Assembly (NCBI GenBank): GCA_029880755.1
Contig: JAOUNW010000034.1
Location: forward strand, 1-15,981
Source: Gammaproteobacteria bacterium
GTDB lineage: Bacteria; Pseudomonadota; Gammaproteobacteria; Acidiferrobacterales; SZUA-150
Length of the DNA: 15,981 bases
Reading direction: 5' to 3'
The position numbers and the translations under genes were made by a program. Each line of letters starts with the position of its first letter. The first letter of the stretch is position 1. Shown one piece after another: positions 1-7,107 of this stretch. The notes below the pieces were generated by a model, which saw only the letters and a list, made by a program, of their open reading frames with translations, was not told the DNA's origin and ran no database searches.

Positions 1-979
1 GCAGCCCCAGCTCTTTCAGACCCTCGGCCAACACCCGTACCGCCTTATCGTGGGGATCATTCCAGTGCCTTCCCGGCTTGACCTGATCAATGGCCGCCAG
101 TTGCGCCTTAAGCACGAGATTATATAAGGCCTTTTGTTCGTCATTGTATTTTCCGTTCACGGGAAATGTACGGGTGATATCCGCAGCATACCCATCCATT
201 TCTGCACCCGCATCGATCAACACCAAGTCACCACTGTTTAACTTCGAGTTATTTTCGATATAGTGCAAAATGCAACCGTTAGCGCCACCGCCGACGATAG
301 GCGAGTAGGCCGGGAAACTACTACCGCCTTTTTTAAACTCATAGAGCAGTTCAGCTTCCAACTCGTACTCCATCATACCCGGCTTGCAAACCTGCATGGC
401 ACGCCTGTGCGCCCTGGCGGACACTTTGGCAGCGGTCTTCATTAAACGGACTTCTTCGGACCGCTTGATTAGGCGCATCTCATGCAGAATATGATCGATT
501 CCAACAAACTCGCCCGGGGCATGCACACCGTTACGGGCTTTGGTGCGTACTTCGTTTACCCAGCTCATCAATCGATGATCGAAATCCGGGTAACGACCCA
601 TGTTGCAAAATACTTTCTCCCGATTTTCCAGCAACCCCGGCAGAATATCGTCCATATCATCAATAGGAAATGAGTCATCAGCGCCATAAATATCACAGGC
701 ACCTTCCTGGCCGGCACGATAACCGTCCCAGATCTCTTTTTCGGGATCACGTTCGCGACAAAACAAGATATATTCCCCGTGTTCACGCCCCGGAACAAAT
801 ACCGCTACCGCTTCCGGTTCCGGAAAATGAGTCAGATAATAAAAATCGCTATCAGGGCGATAAGGATAATGGACATCGTTGTTACGCGTACTAACCGGCG
901 CCGTGGGGATAATAGCTACACCGCCACCCATTTGCGCCATAAGATCCCGTCGCCGCTTTGCGAATAATTCTTTATCCAT
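1..979 (-). CDS. pepP: Xaa-Pro aminopeptidase (aminopeptidase P), N-terminal ~326 codons; runs off the left edge
   Basis: Cytosolic metallopeptidase (family M24B) that removes the N-terminal residue when proline is second. Read from the ATG at 979 on the minus strand, the frame stays open to the window edge. The N-terminal part carries the creatinase/AMP_N-type pattern NNDVHYPYRPDSDFYYLTHF followed by PEPEAVAVFVPGR. The catalytic part opens with EMRLIKRSEEVRLMK, and the motif DAGAEMDGYAADITRTFPV supplies the first two metal-ligand aspartates. The His and Glu ligands lie past the edge, so completeness cannot be judged. It lies 33 bases downstream of ygfB on the same strand, matching the ygfB-pepP order of many gammaproteobacteria and suggesting co-transcription. 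No strong Shine-Dalgarno is seen. Family assignment is secure. Confidence 0.95.
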   Translation of the reverse strand, partial: MDKELFAKRRRDLMAQMGGGVAIIPTAPVSTRNNDVHYPYRPDSDFYYLTHFPEPEAVAVFVPGREHGEYILFCRERDPEKEIWDGYRAGQEGACDIYGADDSFPIDDMDDILPGLLENREKVFCNMGRYPDFDHRLMSWVNEVRTKARNGVHAPGEFVGIDHILHEMRLIKRSEEVRLMKTAAKVSARAHRRAMQVCKPGMMEYELEAELLYEFKKGGSSFPAYSPIVGGGANGCILHYIENNSKLNSGDLVLIDAGAEMDGYAADITRTFPVNGKYNDEQKALYNLVLKAQLAAIDQVKPGRHWNDPHDKAVRVLAEGLKELGL

Positions 980-1012
980 GGATAGTAACTACCTGCCTGA
1001 GTACCTATACAA

Positions 1013-1582
1013 TCAGCTAGATTTCTGTTTTTCGTAACTCTGGTGAATTTCATCATACACTGCATGCGCACCCAACCGAACATACTCAACAAGTTCCGTC
1101 AGGTCTTTTTCCTGTTGCTCCGATTTACCGTCCCCTATAACAACTTCGGAAATACGCATAATATCTTTAACAATTTCCGGGGCGGTACCCGGCAATTGGG
1201 TAATATCGCCAGCGCCCCCGGCTACCAGGCCCAATAAATAACCGCTGCACCATTGGGCCAAGTCCATTACTCGTTGGGCCAACCCGCAATCATCCGGGCT
1301 CATCAACACCTGAAATTCAAAATTCGGGTTCTGTAACCAGCCCTGACTCTGTTCATGCAGTGATACCAGCATCTCAGACAGTATTTGGGCCTCTTTCTCG
1401 CGTGTTTTGTCTCTGTCAGCCAATAGCACCGGCACCCAGCTGGTGGCCTGTTTATCTTCGGTTGCAGCGGACAATACCCCGCAGATCACGCCATGGGCCT
1501 CGGATGCCCCGGTGGCCAAACCGGCGTTATCAAATGCAATATTTAGCTCATCGTAGGTCGGTATTCTCAAAGAAGTCTGCAC
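1013..1582 (-). CDS. ygfB: UPF0149/YgfB family protein
   Basis: 189-residue cytosolic protein of the all-helical YgfB/YecA (UPF0149) family. Family landmarks visible are SEAHGVICGVLSA near residue 27, a central SPDDCGLAQRVMDLAQWCSGYLLGL segment with the typical WC-x-G-[FY]-L pattern, and a C-terminal VEYVRLGAHAVYDEI. The biochemical role is unresolved; in Pseudomonas aeruginosa a YgfB homologue has been tied to control of a peptidoglycan amidase and beta-lactam tolerance (established knowledge, not visible here). The start is a GTG at 1582: the frame has a stop (TAG) only six codons further upstream and no ATG between, and AGGG lies about eight bases before it. It precedes pepP by 33 bases and diverges from the coiled-coil/zapA transcript. 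Confidence 0.92.
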   Translation of the reverse strand: MQTSLRIPTYDELNIAFDNAGLATGASEAHGVICGVLSAATEDKQATSWVPVLLADRDKTREKEAQILSEMLVSLHEQSQGWLQNPNFEFQVLMSPDDCGLAQRVMDLAQWCSGYLLGLVAGGAGDITQLPGTAPEIVKDIMRISEVVIGDGKSEQQEKDLTELVEYVRLGAHAVYDEIHQSYEKQKSS

Positions 1583-1672
1583 AACTGCTGCCCTTGTCTA
1601 TGCTGTAGAGGTGGATATTACCATTTTGGTGAATTGTTTCAGGTAGAAATCATACAAGCTCATCGCTTTTAT

Positions 1673-1678
1673 ATTATA
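1673..1678 (-). promoter_or_regulatory. Consensus -10 hexamer, candidate ygfB-pepP promoter
   Basis: On the minus strand this reads TATAAT, a perfect sigma70 -10 box, about 90 bases before the ygfB GTG. No convincing -35 is found at 16-18 bases, so the promoter would be activator-dependent or weak. Inference from sequence only. Confidence 0.4.
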
Positions 1679-1738
1679 CTGGGGGCACCCAAAACACCGG
1701 AAAGTAGTTGACTCATAAAGAAAACCCTGTAAAAAATG

Positions 1739-1767
1739 TTGACCGCAAACCGGAGCGGTCCTATATT
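1739..1767 (+). promoter_or_regulatory. Sigma70-type promoter with a perfect dyad filling the spacer (coiled-coil gene/zapA)
   Basis: TTGACC at 1739-1744 and TATATT at 1762-1767 are separated by exactly 17 bases, each one mismatch from consensus. The expected start of transcription is about 1774, giving a short leader before the gene at 1791 (or 1803). GACCGC (1741-1746) and GCGGTC (1755-1760) form a perfect inverted repeat with an 8-base centre that overlaps the -35 box and fills most of the spacer, the position of a repressor or MerR-type operator. Confidence 0.65.
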
Positions 1768-1790
1768 GATAACTGAACAAAACAGTTGGG

Positions 1791-2006
1791 ATGGAACAGT
1801 TTGTGTCTGAAGATCTAAAAAATCTTGAAAGCCGGATTGATGCCCTGATAGATGCGTGCAGCAAGCTGAAAACGGAAAACAGCTCATTGCATCAGGAGAA
1901 TGGCTCGCTGTCGGAGGAACATGGGAAGTTGCTGGAGAAAACCCGGCAGGCGCGTAGCCGCATTGAAAGCATGATAAATAGACTTAAAGCATTGGAGCGT
2001 GGTTAA
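1791..2006 (+). CDS. Small coiled-coil protein upstream of zapA (TIGR02449-type)
   Basis: A 71-residue, highly charged protein that is almost entirely one predicted coiled coil: heptad-like leucines run through NLESRIDALIDACSKLKTEN, then an Asn/Glu/His-rich middle and a basic C-terminal helix ending MINRLKALERG. Proteins of this size are found directly before zapA in many Pseudomonas-like genomes (TIGR02449 family) and resemble the division factor ZapB in size and build; a role beside ZapA at the Z-ring is inference from context. The start is uncertain. ATG 1791 has its G-rich tract immediately adjacent, while the in-frame GTG at 1803 has GGATGGA about 7 bases upstream and would give 67 residues. 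The stop overlaps the zapA start (TAATG), so the two are likely translationally coupled. Confidence 0.85.
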   Translation: MEQFVSEDLKNLESRIDALIDACSKLKTENSSLHQENGSLSEEHGKLLEKTRQARSRIESMINRLKALERG

Positions 2007-2302
2007 TGAAGCCTGGCGGTGAAGGCGTCAATATAAAAATTCTGGGCAAGGAATTTATGGTAGCCTGCCCTCCCAGCGAACAGCAGTCGCTTTCTGAAGC
2101 TGCCAATTACCTAGATGGTAAAATGCGGGCAATCCAAAAAAGCGGCAAAGTCATCGATGCGGAACGCTGCGCCATTATGGCGGCACTAAATATTACGAAC
2201 GATCTTCTGCAAATTCAGCGCAATAGCGGCGATGTCCCTAAGGAACTGGGCAAAAAATTGCGGTTTTTGCAATCCAAAATTGAAGCCGCCCTGCAACAAT
2301 AG
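2006..2302 (+). CDS. zapA: Cell division protein ZapA
   Basis: 98-residue cytosolic protein that promotes FtsZ filament bundling at the division site. The N-terminal beta domain reads VNIKILGKEFMVACPPSEQQ, the family pattern (V-x-I-x-I-L-G-[KR]-x-[FY]) with the SEQ/L-x-x-A-A-x-Y-L-D helix (LSEAANYLDGKMRAI) after it. The DAERCAIMAALNITNDLL stretch is the start of the long dimer/tetramer coiled coil, and the C-terminus KLRFLQSKIEAAL continues it. Length is normal for the family. The ATG overlaps the stop of the upstream coiled-coil gene by one base. The 6S RNA gene follows directly, the classic zapA-ssrS-fau order of gammaproteobacteria, which fixes the identification. Confidence 0.96.
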   Translation: MKPGGEGVNIKILGKEFMVACPPSEQQSLSEAANYLDGKMRAIQKSGKVIDAERCAIMAALNITNDLLQIQRNSGDVPKELGKKLRFLQSKIEAALQQ

Positions 2303-2341
2303 TAGTTATCACATTTTTTTATAAAAGAAATTGATTAATAT

Positions 2342-2360
2342 AGTGGAGTCCAGCTCCACT
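2342..2360 (+). promoter_or_regulatory. Perfect 7-bp inverted repeat just before the 6S RNA -10 box
   Basis: AGTGGAG (2342-2348), loop TCCAG, CTCCACT (2354-2360). It sits 6 bases before the presumed -10 of ssrS and so overlaps its -35 region. It may be a weak zapA terminator (only TTT follows) or an operator acting on ssrS. The choice cannot be made from sequence. Confidence 0.45.
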
Positions 2361-2366
2361 TTGGAC

Positions 2367-2372
2367 GATAAT
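2367..2372 (+). promoter_or_regulatory. ssrS -10 box
   Basis: GATAAT (one mismatch to TATAAT) ends 6 bases before the predicted 5' end of 6S RNA at 2379, the normal spacing. No good -35 is present at 17 bases (TGGAGT), which instead lies inside the dyad at 2342-2360. Confidence 0.5.
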
Positions 2373-2378
2373 GATGCT

Positions 2379-2566
2379 GTACCCTCTGCGGTGTTTGTAT
2401 TGTTCTGTTAATCCTGTGGACCTATAAGTTAATACCAAGGGAGCCAGACTGTAGATGCCGTTGTGCAAGTCCACCTCGTAGTGGAAAGCCTGAAGCGTCT
2501 CTAAGGCACCCGATTTAATTCTGCCGGTTCAAGGCGGAAGGACAGTACGGCACAGGCGGAGGGTAC
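2379..2566 (+). ncRNA. ssrS: 6S RNA
   Basis: Non-coding RNA that binds sigma70 RNA polymerase holoenzyme by mimicking an open promoter and downregulates it in stationary phase. The ends form the closing stem: GTACCCTCTGC from 2379 pairs with GCGGAGGGTAC ending 2566, with one G-U pair. Internal helices are visible, such as TCCAC/GTGGA around 2470-2485 and the GGTTC-rich apical part near 2526. The length of about 188 nt agrees with the 184 nt of E. coli 6S RNA. Position between zapA and the fau homologue is the conserved gammaproteobacterial location. The 27 bases from here to fau suggest processing from a shared zapA-ssrS-fau transcript plus an own promoter. Exact ends are predicted to within a few bases. 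Confidence 0.9.
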
Positions 2567-2593
2567 CCACTTACGCAATGTTGACGGCATAAC

Positions 2594-3187
2594 ATGAATA
2601 ACAAATCGCAATTGCGTGCCGAGTTTCGGGCACAACGTGCCGCACTAACATCCGCTCAACAAGAACAAGCCTCCCGGCAAGCCGCTCTACACCTAACCGC
2701 ATCCCGATGGTTTCGCACAAGCCGCCACATCGCGTGCTACATCGCACATAACGGTGAAATAGATGTATTTCCGATTATCGAAAAAATATGGCAGATGAAT
2801 AAAGTATGCTATCTGCCAGTGGTTTCTCATTTGTCCTGGGATCATCTGTGGTTTACACCGTTCGAGCCGGATACACCCTTTGTGCTAAATCGTTACGGCA
2901 TTCCTGAGCCTGATATTGAACGCAGACACTGGATACGTGCCCAGCTGCTGGATCTGGTTCTGATGCCACTCGTTGCGTTTGATCTGTTGGGTAATCGCAT
3001 CGGCATGGGTGCCGGTTTTTATGATCGCAGTCTGGCCTTTCTGCAAAGGCGCAACCATTGGCGCCGACCACACCTCGTTGGATTGGCTCATGATTTTCAA
3101 AAGGTTGAAAATATTCAGCCTGAGCCCTGGGATGTGGCCCTTCAAGGCGTCGTTACCGACAAACGGTTTTACACTATCGCCGGGTAA
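2594..3187 (+). CDS. fau: 5-formyltetrahydrofolate cyclo-ligase
   Basis: Converts 5-formyl-THF to 5,10-methenyl-THF using ATP, recycling a folate storage and inhibitor form; cytosolic. The N-terminal KSQLRAEFRAQR stretch carries the conserved basic residues of the ATP site, NGEIDV around residue 53-58 has the substrate-binding Glu, and LMPLVAFDLLGNRIGMGAGFYDR (123-145) is the family signature G-M-G-x-G-[FY]-Y-D-R. The 197-residue length is typical. It starts 27 bases after the 6S RNA end, the ygfA/fau position known from E. coli, where it is linked to persister formation. No clear Shine-Dalgarno precedes the ATG at 2594. The next gene starts 2 bases after its stop, so an operon continues downstream. 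Confidence 0.95.
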   Translation: MNNKSQLRAEFRAQRAALTSAQQEQASRQAALHLTASRWFRTSRHIACYIAHNGEIDVFPIIEKIWQMNKVCYLPVVSHLSWDHLWFTPFEPDTPFVLNRYGIPEPDIERRHWIRAQLLDLVLMPLVAFDLLGNRIGMGAGFYDRSLAFLQRRNHWRRPHLVGLAHDFQKVENIQPEPWDVALQGVVTDKRFYTIAG

Positions 3188-3189
3188 AT

Positions 3190-3516
3190 ATGACAGGATT
3201 CTACTGCATCAAGTTAGTCAAAAATGATGCTGTTATCGCACGCGCACCCTCAGAACAGATAATCTCATTGGAAGGCCACTGGTATTTTCCACCTGAGTGC
3301 GTAGATACTACCCGGCTTATATCAAGTGACCGTCTATATACTTGCCCAGAAAAAGGAACATCATTCTGGGTTGATCTACACATGGACAAACTCTATTTTA
3401 ATGACATTGCCTGGGTGTATCCTGCAGAAACAACCAAGCCGGATTACCAATATATCGCTAACTACTATGGGTTTTTCCCTGAACATCAACTTTACTACTA
3501 CGAGAAATGTAACTAG
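3190..3516 (+). CDS. DUF427 family protein
   Basis: 108-residue protein with the DUF427 layout: an N-terminal strand with VIARAPSEQII, the HWYFPPECV segment corresponding to the family's YFP-x-x-D/E-V, SSDRLYTCPEKGTSFW matching the [ST]-x-x-x-[ST]-x-C-P-x-K-G-x-[AT]-x-[YF]-[WY] signature, DIAWVYP for the usual A-W-x-Y-x-x-P, and YIANYYGFFPE for the I-x-x-[YL]-[LV]-x-F-[YF]-P end. The biochemical function of the family is unknown; the conserved Cys-Pro and aromatic residues suggest a small ligand pocket (inference). It starts 2 bases after fau and ends 5 bases before the EVE gene, so it is almost certainly co-transcribed and perhaps coupled. Confidence 0.85.
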   Translation: MTGFYCIKLVKNDAVIARAPSEQIISLEGHWYFPPECVDTTRLISSDRLYTCPEKGTSFWVDLHMDKLYFNDIAWVYPAETTKPDYQYIANYYGFFPEHQLYYYEKCN

Positions 3517-3521
3517 CTCTT

Positions 3522-3983
3522 ATGAACTACTGGTTAATGAAATCAGAGCCCTCTGAATTCAGCATTGATGATCTGAAAACCCGCCCGAAACAGACCGAGC
3601 ATTGGGACGGCGTGCGCAACTATCAAGCTCGTAATTTTATGCGCGACCAAATGCAGAAGGGTGATCAGATCTTCTTCTATCACTCTAACTGCGAGGAACC
3701 CGGTATTGTTGGCATTGCCGAAGTAGTTAAAGAAGCTTATCCTGATCACAGTGCTTTTGATCCGAAAGACAAGCACTATGACCCAAAAAGTGATAAAAAC
3801 AACCCTCGCTGGTTTATGGTGGACGTGAAGTTCGTCAAAAAATTCAGGCATACCATTAGCCTGAAAGACATTAAAGACAACCCGATACTATCGGAAATGA
3901 AACTAGTTCAAAAAGGCAATCGGCTTTCGGTATTGCCGATCACTAAACAAGAGTGGAGTACCATCCTGAAAATGGAGAAATAA
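3522..3983 (+). CDS. EVE domain-containing protein (THYN1-like)
   Basis: 153-residue single-domain protein of the EVE family, a PUA-like fold related to YTH domains and thought to recognise modified bases in nucleic acid. Family marks: NYWLMKSEPSEFSIDDL at the N-terminus, HWDGVRNYQARNFMRD (27-42) lining the ligand pocket, KGDQIFFYHSNCEEPGIVGIAEV (46-68), DPKSDKNNPRWFMVDV in the middle and LVQKGNRLSVLPIT near the C-terminus. This is the full-length bacterial form close to human thymocyte nuclear protein 1. The gene lies in the fau cluster, as in many proteobacteria, with 5 bases to the gene before and 5 to the gene after. Its in vivo ligand is not known here. Confidence 0.93.
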   Translation: MNYWLMKSEPSEFSIDDLKTRPKQTEHWDGVRNYQARNFMRDQMQKGDQIFFYHSNCEEPGIVGIAEVVKEAYPDHSAFDPKDKHYDPKSDKNNPRWFMVDVKFVKKFRHTISLKDIKDNPILSEMKLVQKGNRLSVLPITKQEWSTILKMEK

Positions 3984-3988
3984 CTATC

Positions 3989-4609
3989 ATGAACCGAGAA
4001 AGAAAAAAACTGATTCTGTTTCTGGCGCTGGCAGCCTGTGTATCTTTTTCTGTCTATGCGGCGGACAATACGAGGGCCACGCATGCGAACCCAGTCGTCC
4101 GTATTGCTACCAACATGGGCAATATAGATGTGGAACTGGATTCAAAAAAGGCGCCCATTACAGTCAAAAACTTTATTGGGTATGTAGACAAGGGTTATTA
4201 CAACGGCACGGTGTTCCATCGTGTAATCAAGGGATTTATGATTCAGGGCGGTGGATTTTTGCCCGGCATGCAGCCGAAAACACCCGGCTCACCCATCCGG
4301 AATGAGGCCAACAACGGTCTAAGCAATAAAACCGGCACTATCTCCATGGCCCGAACTAACGACCCCCATTCAGCAGCGGCACAATTCTTTATCAACACGG
4401 CCGATAACGTCTTACTAGACCATAAAAACGAAACACAGCAGGGCTGGGGTTACGCCGTGTTTGGTCACGTTGTCCAGGGCATGGAAATAGTCAAAAAAAT
4501 TGAATCTTCCATGACTGGTCGTGTGGGCATACATGGAGATGTTCCAATTAACGACGTGATCATCACCAGAATAGAGCGACTAAAGCCCATCAGCGCCAAA
4601 AAGAATTGA
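3989..4609 (+). CDS. ppiA: Periplasmic cyclophilin-type peptidyl-prolyl cis-trans isomerase (PpiA-like)
   Basis: Catalyses proline isomerisation during folding of exported proteins. Residues 1-24 are an export signal (RERKK, a hydrophobic run, then SVYA before ADNT), giving a mature protein of about 182 residues. The cyclophilin core shows FHRVIKGFMIQGG (76-88, with catalytic Arg78), SMARTNDPHSAAAQFFIN and YAVFGHVVQGM. Similarity to E. coli PpiA extends over the whole mature length. The ATG at 3989 is chosen because GGAG lies about 11 bases before it and the signal peptide begins there; a longer reading from 3953 lies inside the EVE gene. An LAAC sequence at 14-17 could act as a lipobox, but a further hydrophobic stretch and a V-Y-A site follow it, so type I cleavage is more likely. 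Confidence 0.93.
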   Translation: MNRERKKLILFLALAACVSFSVYAADNTRATHANPVVRIATNMGNIDVELDSKKAPITVKNFIGYVDKGYYNGTVFHRVIKGFMIQGGGFLPGMQPKTPGSPIRNEANNGLSNKTGTISMARTNDPHSAAAQFFINTADNVLLDHKNETQQGWGYAVFGHVVQGMEIVKKIESSMTGRVGIHGDVPINDVIITRIERLKPISAKKN

Positions 4610-4690
4610 GATCTCTGCCACTCGCTAAGGCCGGCAATGTCTGACTTCTCACATTTATCGGCGAATCTCAACCTCTGACGCCCCTGGCAT

Positions 4691-4707
4691 TTGAATTACT
4701 GATTCAA
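4691..4707 (+). repeat. Short inverted repeat in the gap before the OmpA-like gene
   Basis: TTGAAT, TACTG, ATTCAA: a perfect 6-bp dyad about 55 bases upstream of the OmpA-like start. No convincing -10 box was found at the right spacing after it. It may be an operator or chance. Confidence 0.3.
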
Positions 4708-4761
4708 TTCACGGCACACTTACGCCCTGAATTCTCAATAAATCACTACCGGAGAAATGGT

Positions 4762-5499
4762 ATGGAATGCATGACAAACAAACTGAAACATCCTGGCTTG
4801 CCACTAAAAGGAAGCGCCAGTTTTCCCAGATTTATCGCCACCGGATTATGCGCTCTGGCTTTAAGTGCCTGCGTTTCACAAGGGAAATACGAACAACTCA
4901 TCATGGAACGTGACAACCTGGCTGAGCAAAACGAACAGCTCTCTAAAAATATTAATGAGAAGGAGACCAAGCTATCACTCACAAGTGAAGAACTAGCCGC
5001 TATTAAGGCCAAAAAAAAGGAGCAGGAGGAACTTTTTACGAAGTTGAAAACAGAGCTTTCCAGCGAACTGGATTCGCAAAAACTAACTCTGCGTCAGATG
5101 AATACCGGTATTAATGTTAACCTTCCGGAGGATATACTGTTCCCTTCCGGTTCTGCCGAGTTACGAGACTCTGGACGTGAGGTATTGAGCAAGGTCAGCG
5201 AACAACTAAATCAGACCAGCTACCAGGTGATTGTCTCGGGCTATACCGATAACGTTCCCATCAGCGGCAAACTAACCAAACGCTTCCCGAGTAACTGGGA
5301 TCTGGCAGCCGCCAGAGCTACCAACATTGTGCGTTTACTGGAGCAAAATAATGTGCCTGCTGATAAATTGATTGCCGCATCCTATGGCGAAAACAGGCCA
5401 GTCGCTGACAACAGCACCGAAGAGGGCCGTCAACAAAATCGTAGAATTGAAATTCACCTGCGGCCAGTGATTGTAGAAACGGAAGAAAAAACCCAATAA
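4762..5499 (+). CDS. OmpA/MotB-like peptidoglycan-binding lipoprotein with coiled coil
   Basis: 245-residue envelope protein. An N-terminal signal ends in the lipobox LSAC (34-37); Val at +2 predicts outer-membrane sorting. Residues 41-112 form a charged coiled coil, and 120-235 an OmpA_C domain with ILFPSGSAELR, SGYTDNVPI (Asp163) and NWDLAAARATNIVRLLE (Arg185). Asp and Arg are the positions that bind the diaminopimelate of peptidoglycan in OmpA. The domain ends NRRIEIHLRP. The long insert after GYTDN resembles the MotB/YiaD-like subgroup rather than Pal. GGAG sits 7 bases before ATG 4762, which supports that start. The coiled coil could span the periplasm from outer-membrane anchor to wall. 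A 152-base gap from ppiA suggests its own transcript. The precise partner is unknown. Confidence 0.9.
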   Translation: MECMTNKLKHPGLPLKGSASFPRFIATGLCALALSACVSQGKYEQLIMERDNLAEQNEQLSKNINEKETKLSLTSEELAAIKAKKKEQEELFTKLKTELSSELDSQKLTLRQMNTGINVNLPEDILFPSGSAELRDSGREVLSKVSEQLNQTSYQVIVSGYTDNVPISGKLTKRFPSNWDLAAARATNIVRLLEQNNVPADKLIAASYGENRPVADNSTEEGRQQNRRIEIHLRPVIVETEEKTQ

Positions 5500-5517
5500 A
5501 CCCAGCTGTGCTGTAAC

Positions 5518-5557
5518 GAGGCCGCATCCTGATTATTTGGAGATGTCTGGCCTCTTT
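5518..5557 (+). terminator. Probable terminator between convergent OmpA-like gene and ilvA
   Basis: GAGGCC (5518-5523) pairs with GGCCTC (5549-5554), with partial inner pairing (ATCC with GGAGAT), followed by TTT. The T tract is short, so efficiency is uncertain. Its place between two converging genes suggests it serves the upstream plus-strand gene. Confidence 0.5.
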
Positions 5558-5595
5558 ACCGGCAGCACCTACCCGGCTGAACGCAGCCTAGTTCG

Positions 5596-7107
5596 TTACT
5601 GCAAAAACAAACTGTAGGCTGGATTATGGGTTTCTTCAGCATAGGCATAACCCAATGTATCCAGAAAAGTCTTAAATTCTTTTTTCTCTGCCATAGGCAC
5701 CTGCATGCCTACAAGAACCCGGCCAAAGTCAGCGCCATGGTTGCGGTAGTGAAACAAACTGATATTCCAGCGCGCACCCATTTTTTTTAAGAAGTTTAAC
5801 AAAGCCCCGGGGCGCTCAGGAAACTCAAAACGGTAAAGAATTTCGTGGTCGATATCGGGCGCACGACCACCAACCAGGTGACGGATATGCACTTTGGCAA
5901 TTTCGTTATCAGTCATATCGAGGGTTTCATATCCATGCTTATGCAAGGCGGTTACCAGTTGCCGAACTTCAGCTATATCATGAATCTGAATACCGGCAAA
6001 CACATGGGCTTTTTTCGGATCAGAATAACGATAATTAAACTCTGTTATGCCGTGTTTACCAATAACGGAACAGAATTTTTTGAAACTGCCAGGTCTTTCC
6101 GGGATTGTTACCGCCAGGATGGCCTCGCGTCGTTCACCCACTTCAGCGCGTTCAGCCACATAACGTAAGCGATCAAAATTGACATTGGCACCGGATGCAA
6201 TAGCTATCAAATTTTTGTTTTTTATCTTTTCTCTTTCCACGTAAAATTTTAACCCCGCCACTGCTAACGCGCCGGCTGGCTCCAACACGGAACGCTGGTC
6301 TTCAAAAATATCCTTAATGGCAGCACAAATGGCATCGTTACTGACAACAATAATTTCATCCACATATTTTTTCGCTATGCGGAACGTTTCTTTTCCAACT
6401 TTGCGCACTGCGACACCATCGGCAAATATGCCTACCTGATCCAGCCGAATGCGCCTTCCGCTGGCCAAAGATCGAGCCATAGCGTCCGCGTCCTCCGGCT
6501 CAACACCAATTATTTTTACTTCCGGTCGCAGCTCCTTGATATACACGGCAATACCAGCAATTAAGCCACCGCCGCCCACAGGCACAAATACCGCCTCCAG
6601 CTCGCCACTGTGCTGCTTAAGAATTTCTGCAGCGATAGTGCCCTGACCGGCTATTACCTCCGGGTCATCGTAAGGATGCACAAAAGTCAGGCCCCGGCTC
6701 TTCTCGAGCTGCTGTGCATAGGCATAAGCTTCATCATAATTGTCACCATGAAGAACCACATTGCCACCGAGATTGCGCACCGCTTGCACCTTGATTTCCG
6801 GGGTCGTGCGTGGCATGACAATGGTTGCCTTAGCACCCAGTTTGGCAGCTGCCAGAGCCACTCCCTGAGCGTGATTGCCGGCAGAAGACGCGACCACACC
6901 TTTTCTCAACACTTCCCTGGATAACCCTGCCATTTTGTTATAGGCACCACGAAGCTTGAAAGAGAAAACCTGCTGCTCATCTTCCCGCTTTAGCCACACC
7001 TGATTGCCAAAGCGCTCGGATAACAGGGGCGCATGGGCAAGGGATGTTTCGATGGCCACATCGTAAACCCGGGCTGAAACAATTTTCTTTAAATAATCTT
7101 TGGACAT
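5596..7107 (-). CDS. ilvA: Threonine ammonia-lyase (threonine dehydratase), biosynthetic
   Basis: PLP enzyme that deaminates threonine to 2-oxobutyrate, the first committed step to isoleucine, normally inhibited by isoleucine. Residues 1-320 are the type II PLP fold: LKREDEQQVFSFKLRGAY with Schiff-base Lys51, SAGNHAQGVA binding the substrate carboxylate, and the phosphate loop GGGGLIAG near 178. Two ACT-like regulatory units follow, starting near REAILAVTIPERPGSFKKF and YRFEFPERPGALLNFLKK, so this is the long, allosterically regulated form (503 residues) and not the catabolic TdcB. The start is ATG 7107; an in-frame stop lies four codons upstream. AGGAG is only one base from the ATG, an unusually tight spacing. 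It diverges from rpiA, an arrangement also seen in Pseudomonas. Confidence 0.97.
   Translation of the reverse strand: MSKDYLKKIVSARVYDVAIETSLAHAPLLSERFGNQVWLKREDEQQVFSFKLRGAYNKMAGLSREVLRKGVVASSAGNHAQGVALAAAKLGAKATIVMPRTTPEIKVQAVRNLGGNVVLHGDNYDEAYAYAQQLEKSRGLTFVHPYDDPEVIAGQGTIAAEILKQHSGELEAVFVPVGGGGLIAGIAVYIKELRPEVKIIGVEPEDADAMARSLASGRRIRLDQVGIFADGVAVRKVGKETFRIAKKYVDEIIVVSNDAICAAIKDIFEDQRSVLEPAGALAVAGLKFYVEREKIKNKNLIAIASGANVNFDRLRYVAERAEVGERREAILAVTIPERPGSFKKFCSVIGKHGITEFNYRYSDPKKAHVFAGIQIHDIAEVRQLVTALHKHGYETLDMTDNEIAKVHIRHLVGGRAPDIDHEILYRFEFPERPGALLNFLKKMGARWNISLFHYRNHGADFGRVLVGMQVPMAEKKEFKTFLDTLGYAYAEETHNPAYSLFLQ

Noticed and set aside
78..90. TTGAC-N3-ATCAA resembling an FNR/Anr box
   Set aside because: The spacer is three instead of four bases and it lies inside the pepP coding sequence.
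1598..1887. Minus-strand readings (88 and 72 codons) between ygfB and the coiled-coil gene
   Set aside because: They run through the strong plus-strand promoter and antisense to the coiled-coil gene, and show no recognisable family.
5845..6168. 107-codon plus-strand reading inside ilvA
   Set aside because: Antisense shadow of the conserved ACT-like region of IlvA.
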